DNA of 64,000 nt from Macrolepiota albuminosa (lineage: Eukaryota > Basidiomycota > Agaricomycetes > Agaricales > Agaricaceae): assembly GCA_027475525.1 (NCBI GenBank), contig JAMWFC010000056.1:496001-560000 (forward strand), written 5' to 3'. Position 1 is the first letter of the stretch; each line of letters begins with the position of its first letter. A program made the translations under genes and the position numbers. Under the pieces are notes generated by a model. It was not told where the DNA came from, did no database searches, and saw only the letters and a program-made list of their open reading frames with translations. Shown piece by piece: positions 1 through 11,747 of this stretch.

Positions 1-1
1 G

Positions 2-2947
2 TGCAGTAACCTTCTTGCTAACCTACCTTTTGCATGGTTGAACAGATCCTTTCTTCCATACCTTACAGAAAAAGCAATAATCCCACCTTCTCAAATAGCC
101 ATGCAGCCCGGGATACAGCAACGAGATATCATTTCCCTCGTTTCGCAAATTCAAGCTTGGGCAGCTAGAGAAAGGGAACCCTTGTTTATCCTGCAACGTG
201 ATCAACGGAAAGGGTTCGACATGCTGGAGCCACAAGGTTTTTATGATGCCATATCTGCTTATCACCTTCCAGAGTCAATAATAGCGCTTGACCAATCAGC
301 TCAAGCTAATGTTCCTTACCGAGTTAAAACAGCTTATGCATTCACAGATCACTTTGTCGTCGATGGCGTAACCAAGCAAGGAGGCTCTTTGTCTCCCCTC
401 AAATGTACTCTCACGACTAGCCTTTTAAATCATTGGATACAGGATCAATCTTCTGTGAATCCTGGCTTTAAAATCAATACTCACCAAAACCGCATGGGCC
501 GCCCTCATGGTTCGTTTGACAACATCTCCATAACAGTTGCCGTGTTAGAAGCTATGGACGATTCTTTACTATTCAGAAGAACTTGGTCAGGCCTATGCAC
601 AAATGCAAGACTCGCTGATGTCTTCCAAACTTCTTACGAATGGGAGACAGCTTGGGATAAAACCGTTCTCTATATCTTTAACGCGGATCTAAACCCTCCA
701 AATCAGACCTCAGCCTTGGTCCCTTCCGTACCCAAGGATAATCCTTCAAGCAACAAGACGAAGTGGAACCCTGTAAGGATTGTGCGTGATCACGTCTCCT
801 TCCTCAGGGTTCCGATAAACCATCCCGATTTGCAATTTCTTAACATTAAAAGTATCATAGACTCTTTTAATTTTCCCTACTCCAGAAAACCCTTTCCGCT
901 CACCATCTTAGTTCGAATTCTATCCCAGTGCCTTTTCTCAAAATTGTGTCCTTGCCTCACTATGCAACCCATCTCTTCCACACATGCAGAAAAACTTGAC
1001 CATCTCATCGCAAAGAAAATCCATACATATCTCGGTTTCCCCTTCCAATTTAATTCATCACTTCTTAACCTTCCATCCTCGTCCTATGGCCTTGGTCTCC
1101 CCTCTATTTCCATCCTAAACGAGCTCGCAGCCCTCAATGGCCTCCGTCAAGATCTCAACCACAACATCCCCCTCTTTCAAAACATGGCCACCATTACACT
1201 CGCTGACTGGGCATGTTCCTTTAACTCCTGCATCGTACCTACAATCCTTCCTCCCTCAACTCCTTCTACCACTCAACTCTCACACAAAATCCCTCATGCA
1301 TGGAGATATGGAGTATTGGCCCTATCCAGAAATAACCTTCTTCTACCCCCAACCGACTTTTCTCCTCTCCTATCCCCAAATACCGCTCTCGAACACCTTG
1401 CTAATATTACAGATTCCTTCTCTGGCCTTTCTTCTCTTCCAAAACTCCCTCGTCTACCTCTCTCATGCCTTTTAAGATCCAACGTACGAACAATTGCCGA
1501 CGTTGGTTCCTTTTCTTTCCCTGATATATATTCTATTCACTTTACCTACAAAAACCCCTCGTTCCCTTCTCTTTCTTTATGGAATGATTGGCAAATCCTC
1601 CTCACATGGCTTGCCAATGTTGTACCTCTTCTACCATACTACTCCCCTTCTGGACCTGACTCTTTTTTACCTAGAGAAAAACGTCAACAAATCGCAGAAA
1701 AATACTTGAAAACCATTGCTTCTCCACATTCCACATGCAATTCCCACTCGATTCCCCCCTTTGCTCTCAACTGTCCCATCCTAACATCTGCTTCCGACGC
1801 TTCCCTTGTTTCCGAAATCTCACCTTTTTCACATGAACTTCAAAATTCATCTCTTACCTGTTCCGCGATTACCAATCATACTTCGGTCGTAGCGTCCCTA
1901 TCCCAGTCTAGATACAGAGCATCAACGTCTCATGCAGAGGTCGCGGGTTGTCTGGCTGCGGCTTTACTCACCAATAACGACAGACCTCACATCATCTTCT
2001 CCGATTATCTGCCCATCGTAAAGTGGTCAAAGAATCCTTCCGGAGCACCCACTGCATTCCATCTCTGGCTCCAAGACATTATCGCCCGACAACGACCCAT
2101 GACAGATCTCTACCATGTTAAAGCGCACCCAAACAGCACCTCTTTCCCTGCTCGCCTCAATAGAACAGCCAACTTCTTAGCTTTGCATGCCCACTCAACA
2201 TCCAATCCTCCACCCATCTTTCCTCAACCTTCATTCTTTCTCCCATCCTTCTGTATCTTCTCCCAAACTGAAGGGTTCATCGAAGGCGACCTACAACAGA
2301 TTCTAGTCCAAAAATTCACACAGAAATTCGTGCAGGACTACTCTGTTTGGTCAAAACTCCTTGTCGCCCCAGACCTGTATAACCCGTGCCCTGTGCCTGC
2401 CTTCCCTTATGAGCGGTCACCCTATGCTTATTCCGCAGTAATCCAGCTCTACTCTAGGAGTGCACAACTCGATTCAAGGGAAATCTTAGCGGGTCGACTG
2501 AAGGATGAAGGTTCTCTATGGTGTAGATTTGGATGTAATGACGTCGAAACAAGTCATCATTTATTCGTGCATTGCGCTCACTTCAACTCCATTCGCATGT
2601 TGGCAATCTCTACCGTTGTTGACGCAACAAGAAACTCTCTTCCTCCTGAAGTTAACCCTGATATAACAGAGGAAACTATGAAAATCGCCCGCGCTCTGTT
2701 TCGAGATTCTGTCATCTGGCCATCGTTTCACACTAAATACTATCTCAGCTTCACTCCCATCATGCCGAATTTACCCCGGCCAACTCAACAAACCGTATTC
2801 AACTGTTGGCACATTGAATCCATAAAGCTGGCTGGTCGGATATGGGCCTCTGTAAGGAGGAAAGGGTTCAGCGATAAATTTGGCTCTGACAATGGGAAAC
2901 AACAGTATCGCATTCTGGACGTTGTAAAGACTGTTTTTGCTCTATAG
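2..2947 (+). CDS. Non-LTR retrotransposon ORF2 (reverse transcriptase, RNase H, zinc knuckle), 5' end outside window
   Basis: The frame is open from the window edge to the stop at 2945-2947, so the element is cut by the window start; the first internal Met is at 38. Visible RT landmarks are RKGFDML (motif A), QGGSLSPL (motif B) and AMDDSLLF, which takes the place of YxDD (motif C). An RNase H-like segment follows (SDASLVSE, then SHAEVAG, near residues 585-640), and the tail has a CCHH knuckle of the zf-RVT type (WCRFGCNDVETSHH) near residue 830. This order is that of LINE-type retrotransposons (Tad1/I-like). The protein would copy element RNA at a nicked target. The frame has no internal stop over 969 codons, so the copy may be fairly recent. 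The first motif C residue is Ala rather than Tyr or Phe, which may be a family trait or an inactivating change. No poly-A tail is seen just after the stop. Confidence 0.85.
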   Translation, partial: CSNLLANLPFAWLNRSFLPYLTEKAIIPPSQIAMQPGIQQRDIISLVSQIQAWAAREREPLFILQRDQRKGFDMLEPQGFYDAISAYHLPESIIALDQSAQANVPYRVKTAYAFTDHFVVDGVTKQGGSLSPLKCTLTTSLLNHWIQDQSSVNPGFKINTHQNRMGRPHGSFDNISITVAVLEAMDDSLLFRRTWSGLCTNARLADVFQTSYEWETAWDKTVLYIFNADLNPPNQTSALVPSVPKDNPSSNKTKWNPVRIVRDHVSFLRVPINHPDLQFLNIKSIIDSFNFPYSRKPFPLTILVRILSQCLFSKLCPCLTMQPISSTHAEKLDHLIAKKIHTYLGFPFQFNSSLLNLPSSSYGLGLPSISILNELAALNGLRQDLNHNIPLFQNMATITLADWACSFNSCIVPTILPPSTPSTTQLSHKIPHAWRYGVLALSRNNLLLPPTDFSPLLSPNTALEHLANITDSFSGLSSLPKLPRLPLSCLLRSNVRTIADVGSFSFPDIYSIHFTYKNPSFPSLSLWNDWQILLTWLANVVPLLPYYSPSGPDSFLPREKRQQIAEKYLKTIASPHSTCNSHSIPPFALNCPILTSASDASLVSEISPFSHELQNSSLTCSAITNHTSVVASLSQSRYRASTSHAEVAGCLAAALLTNNDRPHIIFSDYLPIVKWSKNPSGAPTAFHLWLQDIIARQRPMTDLYHVKAHPNSTSFPARLNRTANFLALHAHSTSNPPPIFPQPSFFLPSFCIFSQTEGFIEGDLQQILVQKFTQKFVQDYSVWSKLLVAPDLYNPCPVPAFPYERSPYAYSAVIQLYSRSAQLDSREILAGRLKDEGSLWCRFGCNDVETSHHLFVHCAHFNSIRMLAISTVVDATRNSLPPEVNPDITEETMKIARALFRDSVIWPSFHTKYYLSFTPIMPNLPRPTQQTVFNCWHIESIKLAGRIWASVRRKGFSDKFGSDNGKQQYRILDVVKTVFAL

Positions 2948-3143
2948 TATTTTCATTTTCGTTTCTTATCCCAACAAGGTACTTACGTATACCTGAATTA
3001 CATTATGTAATGTAGTTGGGAATTCAGTTGTCATTTGTCATTTGTCATCTCCACTACCTTACTTAAGGTAGCTTTTTGTTACACTACTTGTAGAACTGAA
3101 TTGAAGATTGATCTGGTTCTGTTGTGTGACTCTGAGCTCTTAA

Positions 3144-3170
3144 CATTGTTTCAGCTTGTTATTCTCAACA
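3144..3170 (-). repeat. Putative LTR start of the Copia remnant, copy 1
   Basis: This 27-bp stretch ends in ttctcaaca (minus strand TGTTGAGAA) and matches 4409-4434 with a few mismatches. The two copies bracket the gag remnant in the position expected for the 5' ends of two LTRs of a minus-strand element. Similarity fades beyond this stretch, so the assignment is tentative. Confidence 0.3.
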
Positions 3171-3280
3171 CTTCTCCTTGAGCAAAATACTACTGGCAGT
3201 GTGCTTCCTCTCAAGCTAAAAGGCATAATTGACCTCATCATCTTCATTGTCAGGAAAAATAATGATACCAGCAAACTTTG

Positions 3281-4018
3281 TATCTATCACCTTGAAATGC
3301 TTTTGTTGAACTTCACATGAAGCAGCAAATGACCAGTCCTTCCACAATAGAAGCAGATGATGTTGGTACTAGTCTTCTTTATAGAGACCATGGCTCTCAA
3401 GTAGACCTTAACTTCCTCTGATTCTGGCTTGACAATAGAATGAGCAATATTCTAGCAACTCTCCTCATTGAGTAAGTGAGTGATGACAAAGTTGAGCATG
3501 AGCTCTGTGGAAGCAATGGCAGTGAGAGAAATGATGACAGTCTCATAAGAAGGGGGAATACCAGCAGTGAGGACTACAATGATATCTTCATCAGATATGG
3601 GAACATCAATAGCAATAAGACAGTTGGCCAGAGAATGCACTTCTCCAATCCAAGCCTTCATGGTTTGGTCCTTCTTCATAGAAGCAGTGATGAAAGCACT
3701 ATGGAGTGCAAAGCAACTACTAAAACCACAAGCATGATGAATCTTGCCAAGATTCTCCCAAATGACATAAGGATTGAAGTCAGTCATATGAGCAAGCTGG
3801 GCATCCTCTACACCAAGAATCAATAGTGCCCTAGCCTCAGCCATCCTCATCTTGATCTTCTTCAACTCTTTACCCTTCAAATTCTCCAACAACACCTTCT
3901 CCTCCAACAGATCCCAATAACTTTGATGAACCATCACAGCCTCTATGCATATTGACCATTTGATGTAGTTTGTATGAGAGAGGTGGGGAAAGCAAATAGA
4001 ACCATCCACTAATGACAT
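3281..4018 (-). pseudogene. Decayed Copia-type gag (UBN2-like) with zinc knuckle
   Basis: Read on the minus strand from the ATG at 4018, the frame resembles the gag polypeptide of Copia retrotransposons: an N-terminal block with NYIKW, a middle part with VIWENLGKIHHA, and a tail ending LLNEES. A TAG at about 3452 interrupts it. Past the stop the same frame continues to a zinc-knuckle-like CFYCGRTGH around 3325-3356, in which the last Cys is lost (reads V). No protease, integrase or reverse transcriptase follows, so this is a truncated non-functional remnant. The 27-bp motif described separately at 3144-3170 and 4409-4434 may mark the LTR starts. Confidence 0.7.
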
Positions 4019-4408
4019 GGCAACAACTAGAAATAGAAATAGAAGTAGAGGGCAACAAAAAGAAAAGATGGTAAATTGGATAAACTCAAAAAATCTCTGC
4101 AAGATTCAGCACTTGCAACACAAGATGGATTTTAGCCTCCAAGGAGCAGGTGACAGATTTTAGCCTCTGAGGGACAAAAAGAGACAGGTAGACAACCAAG
4201 TGACAGATTTCAGCCTTTGGTGGGCAGGCGTGAGTCACTCAAGGTATTTGTGAGATGCTTAGCACTTGTGTTGGAAAATCAGACAGAGAATCCAGCAAAA
4301 AGAAGCAGAGCACACAGTGTTACAAGTGCTGAGAAGTGCGTAGCTACTACAGGATCTGTCTATCAGTTAAGATAATAAAGTTCAAAGTCTGTTTGACATG
4401 TTCCGTTC

Positions 4409-4434
4409 ATTGTGTGAGCTTGTTGTTCTCAACA
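4409..4434 (-). repeat. Putative LTR start of the Copia remnant, copy 2
   Basis: Partner of 3144-3170; both end in ttctcaaca. It lies upstream of the minus-strand gag start, as a 5' LTR would. Between here and the gag start (about 4125-4225) there are three imperfect copies of a short motif containing gattttagcct. Confidence 0.3.
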
Positions 4435-4507
4435 GCTATCTGTCATGAAGGCAGTTCACTGAGGATTCCTTTGTCTGTCTCGTAGGTTCTTGGATCTGGT
4501 CTTATAA

Positions 4508-4659
4508 TTCATCTCGTTTAACAGGTATGTATTTACAACACCTGGTACAGACATTCAATATCATTCTCTGCACCCAGTGCACCAGTAAATAGTTCTTTAG
4601 CTTGATTCATCTTGTTTAACAGGTGTGTATTTACAACACCTGTTACAGACATTCAATAT
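4508..4659 (+). repeat. Two 54-bp direct repeats 98 bp apart
   Basis: Copies at 4508-4561 and 4606-4659 differ at about three positions. Each contains tgtttaacagg or cgtttaacagg followed by tatttacaacacct. A third partial copy (tctcgtttaacag) follows at about 4663-4675. They may be broken LTR ends. No coding sequence is seen between 4680 and 5400. Confidence 0.6.
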
Positions 4660-5406
4660 ATATCTCGTTTAACAGTCTTGTTATTGCGCCGCTTTGCGAA
4701 TCGCGAATAACATTCTTACAACAACTCACCGGTCAGGGAAGAAAGGGGCTTTTTTCGTAACGATACAAATGTCACCTTTATGGAAGTGGTACAAAAGGAA
4801 TATAAAAACAGCGCATGTGCGGCTCAGATGCGATCGGTCGTTATAATTGCCCGATCCCTACTCTGAGGGTTCGGCCTTTTTGACGATCCTTTGGGATTTC
4901 ATGCCATGCATTTGGTGACATTGATTATATATCGATTCAATGCGTGAGAAAAAAGAACCATTTTCTCTAATACCAAATGTTTGTGCTCAAAACTCGAAGC
5001 TCTGAAAAGCAGTCAATGTACGTGCGGACACTTTCCACCCTTGAGGCGAAGAACATGTCTATGGCCTACTGCAGGTTCCGATGTTAATGTGTCTGTGTCG
5101 TCCGTGCGGCCTGGACTTCATCTTGTCATTCGCGCGTTTCATAAAACGATTCTTTAACTCCTTCGGTTTCAATTGACCATAGACCAGGGATCTGAACAGT
5201 AATGTATGGAGTCGTACCGGCTGCCAAGTATACACGACCGGCGAACGGCAGATACTTCATACGGCAACCCGGTCTCGAAAAGAACCCTATCTATTTTAGA
5301 TATCACAGCAAACGAAGGCGACCTTTGTCACGAGGTTATGAATTTTCTTCCCTCCGGTTCCTCTTCGAAGCCGACGAAACATGCAGGTATTGCCGAAACG
5401 TGTGCT

Positions 5407-5414
5407 TTATAAGT
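5407..5414 (+). promoter_or_regulatory. Possible TATA box of the monooxygenase gene
   Basis: TTATAAGT lies about 50 bp upstream of the chosen start codon at 5461. This is a spacing-based inference only. Confidence 0.3.
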
Positions 5415-5460
5415 ATGATAGGTTGTGCGAAGCAAAACTTCCATTTAAATATTCAACTTC

Positions 5461-7151
5461 ATGACTGGACAGACGATTCTCGACGTCCTCATTGTCGGTG
5501 CAGGCTTTAGTGGTGTATATCAGTTGCACAAACTGCGCAATGCCGGATTCTCTGTTAAGCTCTTCGAGGCTGGCAGTGGTTTGGGTGGCGTCTGGTATTG
5601 GAACTGCTATCCCGGCGCACGCGTCGACAGTGCCTTCTCGATTTATCAATACTCTATCGAAGAACTGTGGAAGGGCTGGACTTGGAAAGAAAAATATCCA
5701 GGTCAGCAGGAGTTGATTGAATACTTCGATTACGTCGACAGAAAGCTCGACCTGAGCCGCGACATCTCCTTAAACACTCGAGTAACCTCCGCGTCGTTCG
5801 ACACCGTCACGAGCCGCTGGACTGTCTTCACTGACACCGGTATAATCGTCAATCCTCGCTTTTTCATCCTTTGTACGGGATTTGCATCCAAACCTCTCTT
5901 CCCTGACATACCGGGGCTCAACAACTTTCGAGGAACCGTACATCACACCTCCTTATGGCCCAAAGACGGTGTTGATATGGCTGGAAAACGAATTGGTGTC
6001 ATTGGGACAGGAGCCAGCGGTGTACAGGTGATACAAGAAGTCGGACCGATCGCGGGCCATCTCACCGTATTCCAACGTACACCGAATCTCGCATTGCCAA
6101 TGAATCAGTCCGATATCAGCGTAGCTGCTCAAACCAAGATGAAGGAAGAAATGTATCCCATCCTTTTCAAGCGTCGTCTACAAACCGCTATTGGTTTTCA
6201 ATATGACCATCTAAACCGCGGTTATTTTGATATGTCCCCGGAAGAACGGTATCTCTTGCTCGAGGCCCTGTGGTCAGAGGGAGGCCTCCAGTACGTGTTC
6301 GGCTCGTGCAATGACATAGCCACCGATGAGAGGGTAAATGCCGAGGTGTATGCTTTTTGGAGGAAGAAGGTGCTTGAACGGGTCCGTGACCCCGAGATGC
6401 AGCACAGGCTTGCGCCGAAAAACCCGCCGCACCCGTTTGGCGTGAAACGCCATAGTCTGGAGCAATCGTATTACGAGGTATTCAACCAGCCGAACGTTGA
6501 TCTCATCGATCTCAATGAGAACCCGATCATCGAAGTCGTCCCGAACGGCCTGAAGATGCGGGATGGAGTGGTCCATGAATACGATGTGCTGGCGCTCGCT
6601 ACGGGCTTTGATGCATTGACAGGGAGTATCTCTCAAATTGACATCAAGGGGATAGATGGCATTTCTATAGGAGACAGATGGAAAAAGGGTCTTTCGACTT
6701 ATTTGGGAATGACAGTTACAGGGTATCCCAATATGTTTTTCCCATATGGCCCCCACGGTCCGACTGCCTTCTGCAACGGGCCCACATGTGTTGTAAGGTT
6801 CTCTCATCAATCGGCTTTTGGTCCGACGCTTACGTTTATCAGGAACTTCAAGGCGACTGGATCGCCGACTGTCTCGTCTACCTCCGACAAAACAACTATA
6901 CCTGTATTGACGCAACGCGGGAAGCATCCGAGGGCTGGGTCAAACGCGTTGCTGACCTATGGTCCGTAGGTCTCTTTGACCGTGCAAAGTCCTGGTACAC
7001 AGGTGCAAATGTGCCGGGAAAGCGCGTCGAGCCGCTCAACTTTGCCGGTGGTATCCCATTATACACCTCCTTGATTCAAGAGAGTGCTCGAGGCGGGTAT
7101 ACAGGCTTCACGCTCACTCCGGTAACCACAAGTGTTGAAACGGCGCCCTAG
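5461..7151 (+). CDS. Flavin-containing Baeyer-Villiger-type monooxygenase, one intron
   Basis: Exons 5461-6792 and 6843-7151 join in phase 0 across a 50-nt intron (GTAAGG..CAG), giving about 546 residues. Without splicing the first frame runs into an unrelated tail, whereas the second exon carries the conserved C-terminal pattern (GDWIADCLVYLR, then SWYTGANVPGK). The N-terminal FAD Rossmann motif is G13-A-G-F-S-G18. The Baeyer-Villiger fingerprint FRGTVHHTSLWP is at residues 156-167, and the NADPH Rossmann motif GVIGTGASG starts at 179. Enzymes of this family use FAD, NADPH and O2 to insert oxygen next to a ketone; the substrate cannot be read from sequence. It stands alone, between transposon debris and a membrane protein gene, with no biosynthetic neighbours. 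The ORF looks intact. Confidence 0.88.
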
Positions 7152-8791
7152 CTAGTGCTTACAATGATGTGTAGACTTAGAACAGCCAAAGGCTTCGACG
7201 GATCTTTCAAGCACTGGCTTTGATCTTTGGGTAATTGGAGAACTAAGTATCCATAATTAGTAATGACGCGGACGTGTGTTCACGCAAGCTGTATACCACT
7301 TGAGTGCTTGAGTGCTTGAATGAATGCGAGGGGTCTCAGAGTTCGTTAGGCTGGCTTACTGTTATACTTAGAGGTCACGCCGGGAGACCTGTTAAAGACG
7401 AGAGCGTCGTTCCTAAGGCCTTGGCGCCCTTGAGCTTAAGCCCCGGATTCGGCTTAACTTTTCTCTCACGGCGTCTCCCGATTCTGTTGTCTTCTTGGTC
7501 GGAGCTTGGGCAGCACTGGTTCAACAACTTAAAGCATTAGCCGCTTTAGCTCTCGACAATGGCAAGTTCTCACCACATCCATAAACTTTCCTCCTGCATG
7601 CCTTTCCGATTGACATCAACGACGAGATGACACCGCAGACTCTCCAAAATGATCTGCGAGCATGACACTGAAGTTCCAACGCTTACACATCCCTTGCGTT
7701 GCGTCGACTACCGGGACTTCTAAAGCACTACCACATCACCGATGATGTACAGAGGATTGCCTCCGCGCCGTTAAACATGCACAGCGATTTATGGTCATAT
7801 ATCAGTGGTTTGATCGTTTCAGGGATAGATATGTATTACTAATACTTCTCTGGATTATTTTACTGTACGAACCGACGGCTTATATCGTGCTTCCCGGATT
7901 TTCTCTGATCAGATAACTCTGCAACCATCAGGAATCGTCAGCCAATGCGTGATACTGGAATGCATGTGTTTTCATGACGTTTGTAGGACCTGGATTCATT
8001 TCGCTGCCATTGACATACTTTCTAGAATACTGCGAAACAGCTATCAAAATCATGGTAATCGGCACCTGCCGGTTCTTTCAATGCTCTTTGTGCTTATGCT
8101 GATTCCAATTCGCTGATTAAGCGATATTCAGGTGGTAAGGATAACACAATCTTGCAGTCAACGGTTGCTACCCGTCAAAGCCTACCATTGCTTAGTAACA
8201 AATGAATCATATTCGGCCGTAGCATAAGGATGGGATCAAGATTTCTCATCTACATCAACGATTTACTAACGTTGAAGCTTGCAGCAGATTCCTGATTACG
8301 GGTAACGGCCCTCTCCCATCTGGAATTCTGACGACGTTACCAGAGTTGACGATGGTTGTCATTTGTTAAATCAATATCCTGGTCGTTATCGACCTGTTCT
8401 ATGTTCCATCGCTGTCTTATAAGATTTGCGACATGTTAACATACTGATTCGAGTTCATTATGTCCCTACACCGCGGGACAAGTCTGAGTGTCCTACAAAT
8501 GTGAGTTAAGTTTTGAAGTTGTTGCCTGCAGTGCATCTGACATCTCCTCTGAAGATCCTGTCTTTCGTTACTCTCCATCGTCAAGGCCCTTTTACTTTCA
8601 AGCCCTCCTACCACTTTTCCTGGAGACTCCCTAGCAATTTCTTGGGATGCTTCACCGAATGATCCAAAAGATTTTGACTTGGACGTCGGTTTTTGCGGAA
8701 ACTTTGACAGCTCTTTCCTTTTTACCCAAACAGCCATTGACACGCAATCATCCAATCTGCGTCATGCGACGATACTAAAGACACTTCCTAG
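7152..8791. other. Intergenic stretch, no gene recognised
   Basis: Only short frames with frequent stops are present. No domain, tRNA or clear repeat was seen. The 5' part of the next gene (first exon or exons with a signal peptide) probably lies in the last few hundred bases but could not be placed. Confidence 0.4.
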
Positions 8792-9984
8792 CGGATTAGA
8801 ACTCCCGTAAGTGCAAATGAACATGCATCATTTTCTACATCCGACACAACCTCAGTGTGGAATGCTTCATCAAGGCCTTCAACTCGTGAGTGTGCACCAA
8901 CTGTATGTTATATGTGGTTAAAGTGGTTCCCCAGGGCTACAGGAGTACTTCTCGATTCAATACCAGTTACCCTCGCGACCTCGGATTCATCGCCGGTTAT
9001 AACAACAACACGGTAGGCAGTTGGATGTTGGATCGTTGCACAAAGAGCAAGACTGACACATTTGAAGTACCACGAGAAAACAGGCCTCGCATACCACGTC
9101 TACTCCAGACAACACAGAGACAAAACACACTTTCACTCCGCCTTCCTCTCCACCTTCATCTCCAAAAAAACCAAAACCTTCATCATCCTCATCCTCCTCC
9201 TCCTCCTCCTCATCATCATCTTTTACGGATGTTTCTCCTTCATTTCCTACGGATGTTTCTTCTTCAGATTCTTCTTCATCGTCTTCATCTACAGTCCTTA
9301 CCTCTAACACCGCGAAGCTCACCACTTCTCGTGTCCAGCCTGGATTCACAAATCTTCCAGCTTCCACAGGAGCTCTATTAACCACCTCAGGACCCACCAC
9401 CACCACCACGACTTCTCCGGATACTCAAACCCACAGTTCCTCGAGTTCTGACAACGCTGCAAGGCCCATCGGACCTCTGTTGGGGGAGGTGCTCGGAGGC
9501 GTCTTCGCCTTCCTAGTACTTTTATTCATCTCAATTACCTGGTGTGTTTGGCGTCGCCGGCGCCGTCGTCGAGAAGAACGAAGGATCGCAAACCCATTCG
9601 TCTCGGATAAAGAGTATTCTCAACCTATAAGCAAACGAGGTATGCCCCGAAAAACAAAACACGCATTGTCGTTGTTTCCTCTGATTAACTCATTCGTTTC
9701 CGCTTTTGTTAGAGGAAATTGAGAATGAAAGAGTAGCTGACATGGGCAGTGCCGGGACTTTTCAGTCGAGCCAGGAGCCGGTTTACCTCACAACAAAGAA
9801 TGATCTGGAGAGAGGTGATTCTGTAAGGAGTCACAGGTCTGAGACGGAGACGGGACCAGTAACAACGACAGTGGAGGAAGCAGTCACTCTGTTGAGGGAA
9901 CGAGTGATGGCACTGGAAGACCAACATAGGGAGCTCACAGGTGAAGTACGTAGTGCTGTCATCCCACCAGTATATTCGCGGTGA
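8792..9984 (+). CDS. Mucin-like Ser/Thr-rich single-pass membrane protein, 5' end unresolved
   Basis: Four exons fit together with matching phases: 8792-8885, 8943-9012, 9068-9639 and 9713-9984 (introns of 57, 55 and 73 nt, all GT..AG; the joined length is a multiple of three, about 335 residues plus stop). The first three exons encode a Ser/Thr/Pro-rich ectodomain with poly-Ser. It is followed by a hydrophobic segment (LGGVFAFLVLLFISITWCVW, nt about 9495-9555), a run of seven Arg as stop-transfer, and a charged cytoplasmic tail with a short coiled-coil-like helix (LLRERVMALEDQHRELTGEV). The architecture is that of wall-sensor or Mid2-like proteins common in basidiomycetes; function is inferred from layout only. 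The start is missing: upstream of the acceptor tag at 8791 no convincing signal-peptide exon was fixed. Confidence 0.65.
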
Positions 9985-11385
9985 TTGGTGGTTTATACCG
10001 TCGAAGAAAAGCCTTGTTCTTTAGTATTAATGTATGTGTAAAAGACGTACTTTGTTTTTTGAAATAGGTGTAGACTCTCAACTTTTGGGTATTCTTAGTA
10101 GAGTAATATAAGGGTAATTGTTCTTGGTTGGCGTATTCTCGACAATCATTAGAATGCATCGGGTCTCGACCACGCCGACTTCAGGCGGGAAAATTGCTAA
10201 AGGTTTCTAACGTAAAAAGTTGTTATCTAATTTCGGGTTATGATCGTTCAGCGGCACTTGAGTGCTGATGCTTGAGCCTGGATATCGGGGCATGGAGAGT
10301 TGGATATCTCCATTCAACGACTCGTATAGGAAACCCTGTCAGCCTAGGTCCAGACATGACTACGAGACAATGGGTTGGCCGGTGGTTCAGAAGCGAATTA
10401 GAGAATTTCAAGCACTTGATGGGTGTTGTCATGATCCCTCACACAACTTCAAGGACCAACGTCACTTCTCGCCTCGATACTTGATTAATCCTCAACATGT
10501 CGTACATTTGTTCATTCTCGCCCCTTAACTACTTTTACTCTCACGAGCTTTCTATTTCTTAGACTTCTTTCATTACAACTACTCTCTATTCTATGATTGT
10601 TATACAGCCCGGTGCGCTCCTCCATAGCCAATCCGCTTTATCCACGATTTTTAAATTCCAGCATTGATCTACCCTAAACCTTGGTCAAAGTGCCAGAGCT
10701 TATCAAGTAGCTGATTGATTGTATTGATCGTCCTTGTTTGGTGTCTTGACACGTGTGAACCATTCCCCCACCCTTCCTTCAAATCAAAACGCGATCTCAG
10801 CATAGAACTGAGATGATGTTATGTTTTGCTGTCAGTCTCTGTCCTTGAAACTTCTTCAGATTCTTCCCGCTGAGGGTCTTTTCCCAAATATTTCCTCTGC
10901 ACAATCCTTGATGTGTCGATTTGTTCTAGCCCTCGACAGGCACTGCTTACTGGTGCTTTTGTCTCTGATTACTCTATAGGCTAGGGCCTGTGTCATTACT
11001 ACGTCAGAGACTTGTGATGTTATGCATCTCATGTCCTGATGTCTTTACTATGCCATGCCAACAATTTCTAAGCCTCCCCAGTCCACCTTCATATGACAAG
11101 AGCATCGGACTACTTTACACTTTACATACACCAATCCCAATGATCTAGTGCTCAAATGTTTAAGTACACAACTTCTATGCATTTCATTGCATTATGCTAT
11201 GCTAAAAAGCAACACTTTGGATAGCCACGGAGGTGAGACACCCATGATATCAAAATGGATCTACACAATGCTTGCCAAGGGCTCAAACTCTGACACTGGC
11301 ATACATAGAAAAAGATGGACACACTTTCTTTGCATGCAGAGCCTTTTTTATGTATGTTGACTTTGGCATCAAGGTTTTGTATGAG
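9985..11385. other. Intergenic stretch, no gene recognised
   Basis: Only short frames without recognisable domains. It ends at the 35-bp direct duplication that flanks the DIRS-like element. Confidence 0.4.
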
Positions 11386-11429
11386 AGAAAATGAAAATCA
11401 TCAAAATGGGATTTTTCTTGGAAAAAAAA
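11386..11429 (+). repeat. Left copy of a 35-bp plus A-tract flanking duplication of the DIRS-like element
   Basis: The 35-bp stretch beginning agaaaatgaaaatcatc and ending in an A-tract recurs at 39500-39545. The two copies lie just outside the terminal repeats of the nested DIRS-like element (11430-39479). They look like a long target duplication or an outer split repeat. Confidence 0.6.
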
Positions 11430-11611
11430 TAGCACCCTTCCAAATGAAGGCACGTCATGCAGGAGGGGTGTATTTTGACGTGTGACCATAGCGTGACTGC
11501 AAGTCGTTTGACTCTCTCCCTCTAACTAGTCGTTCGAGCAGAATACCTTTTAGCAGTTTACTCTGCGAGACAGATTCCAAGTCTCTGTTTTCATAGTCGC
11601 AGTTTTATTTC
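11430..11611 (+). repeat. Left terminal direct repeat of the DIRS-like element
   Basis: It starts tagcacccttccaaatg and ends agttttatttc. It matches 32644-32717 joined to 39371-39479 with scattered transitions. Several differences are C/T or G/A, as expected for an old methylated repeat. Confidence 0.7.
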
Positions 11612-11747
11612 ACTCGCATTGTACTGTACTTGATTGAAACTTCTGTTAGACTCTTTTCTTCCTTCTCTTAAATCCTCCTCGTCGTTCGTCCTTCTGTCCT
11701 TACTTTCCTTGCTCCATATTTTTCAGTTCTCCTCCCCTCATTTTTTC

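Noticed and set aside
5461..6969. Unspliced reading of the monooxygenase to 6969
   Set aside because: The last 58 codons are unrelated to the family; splicing the 50-nt intron restores the conserved C-terminus ending at 7151.
8417..8755. 112-codon minus frame upstream of the membrane protein gene
   Set aside because: No domain, and the region more likely contains the missing first exon of the plus-strand gene.
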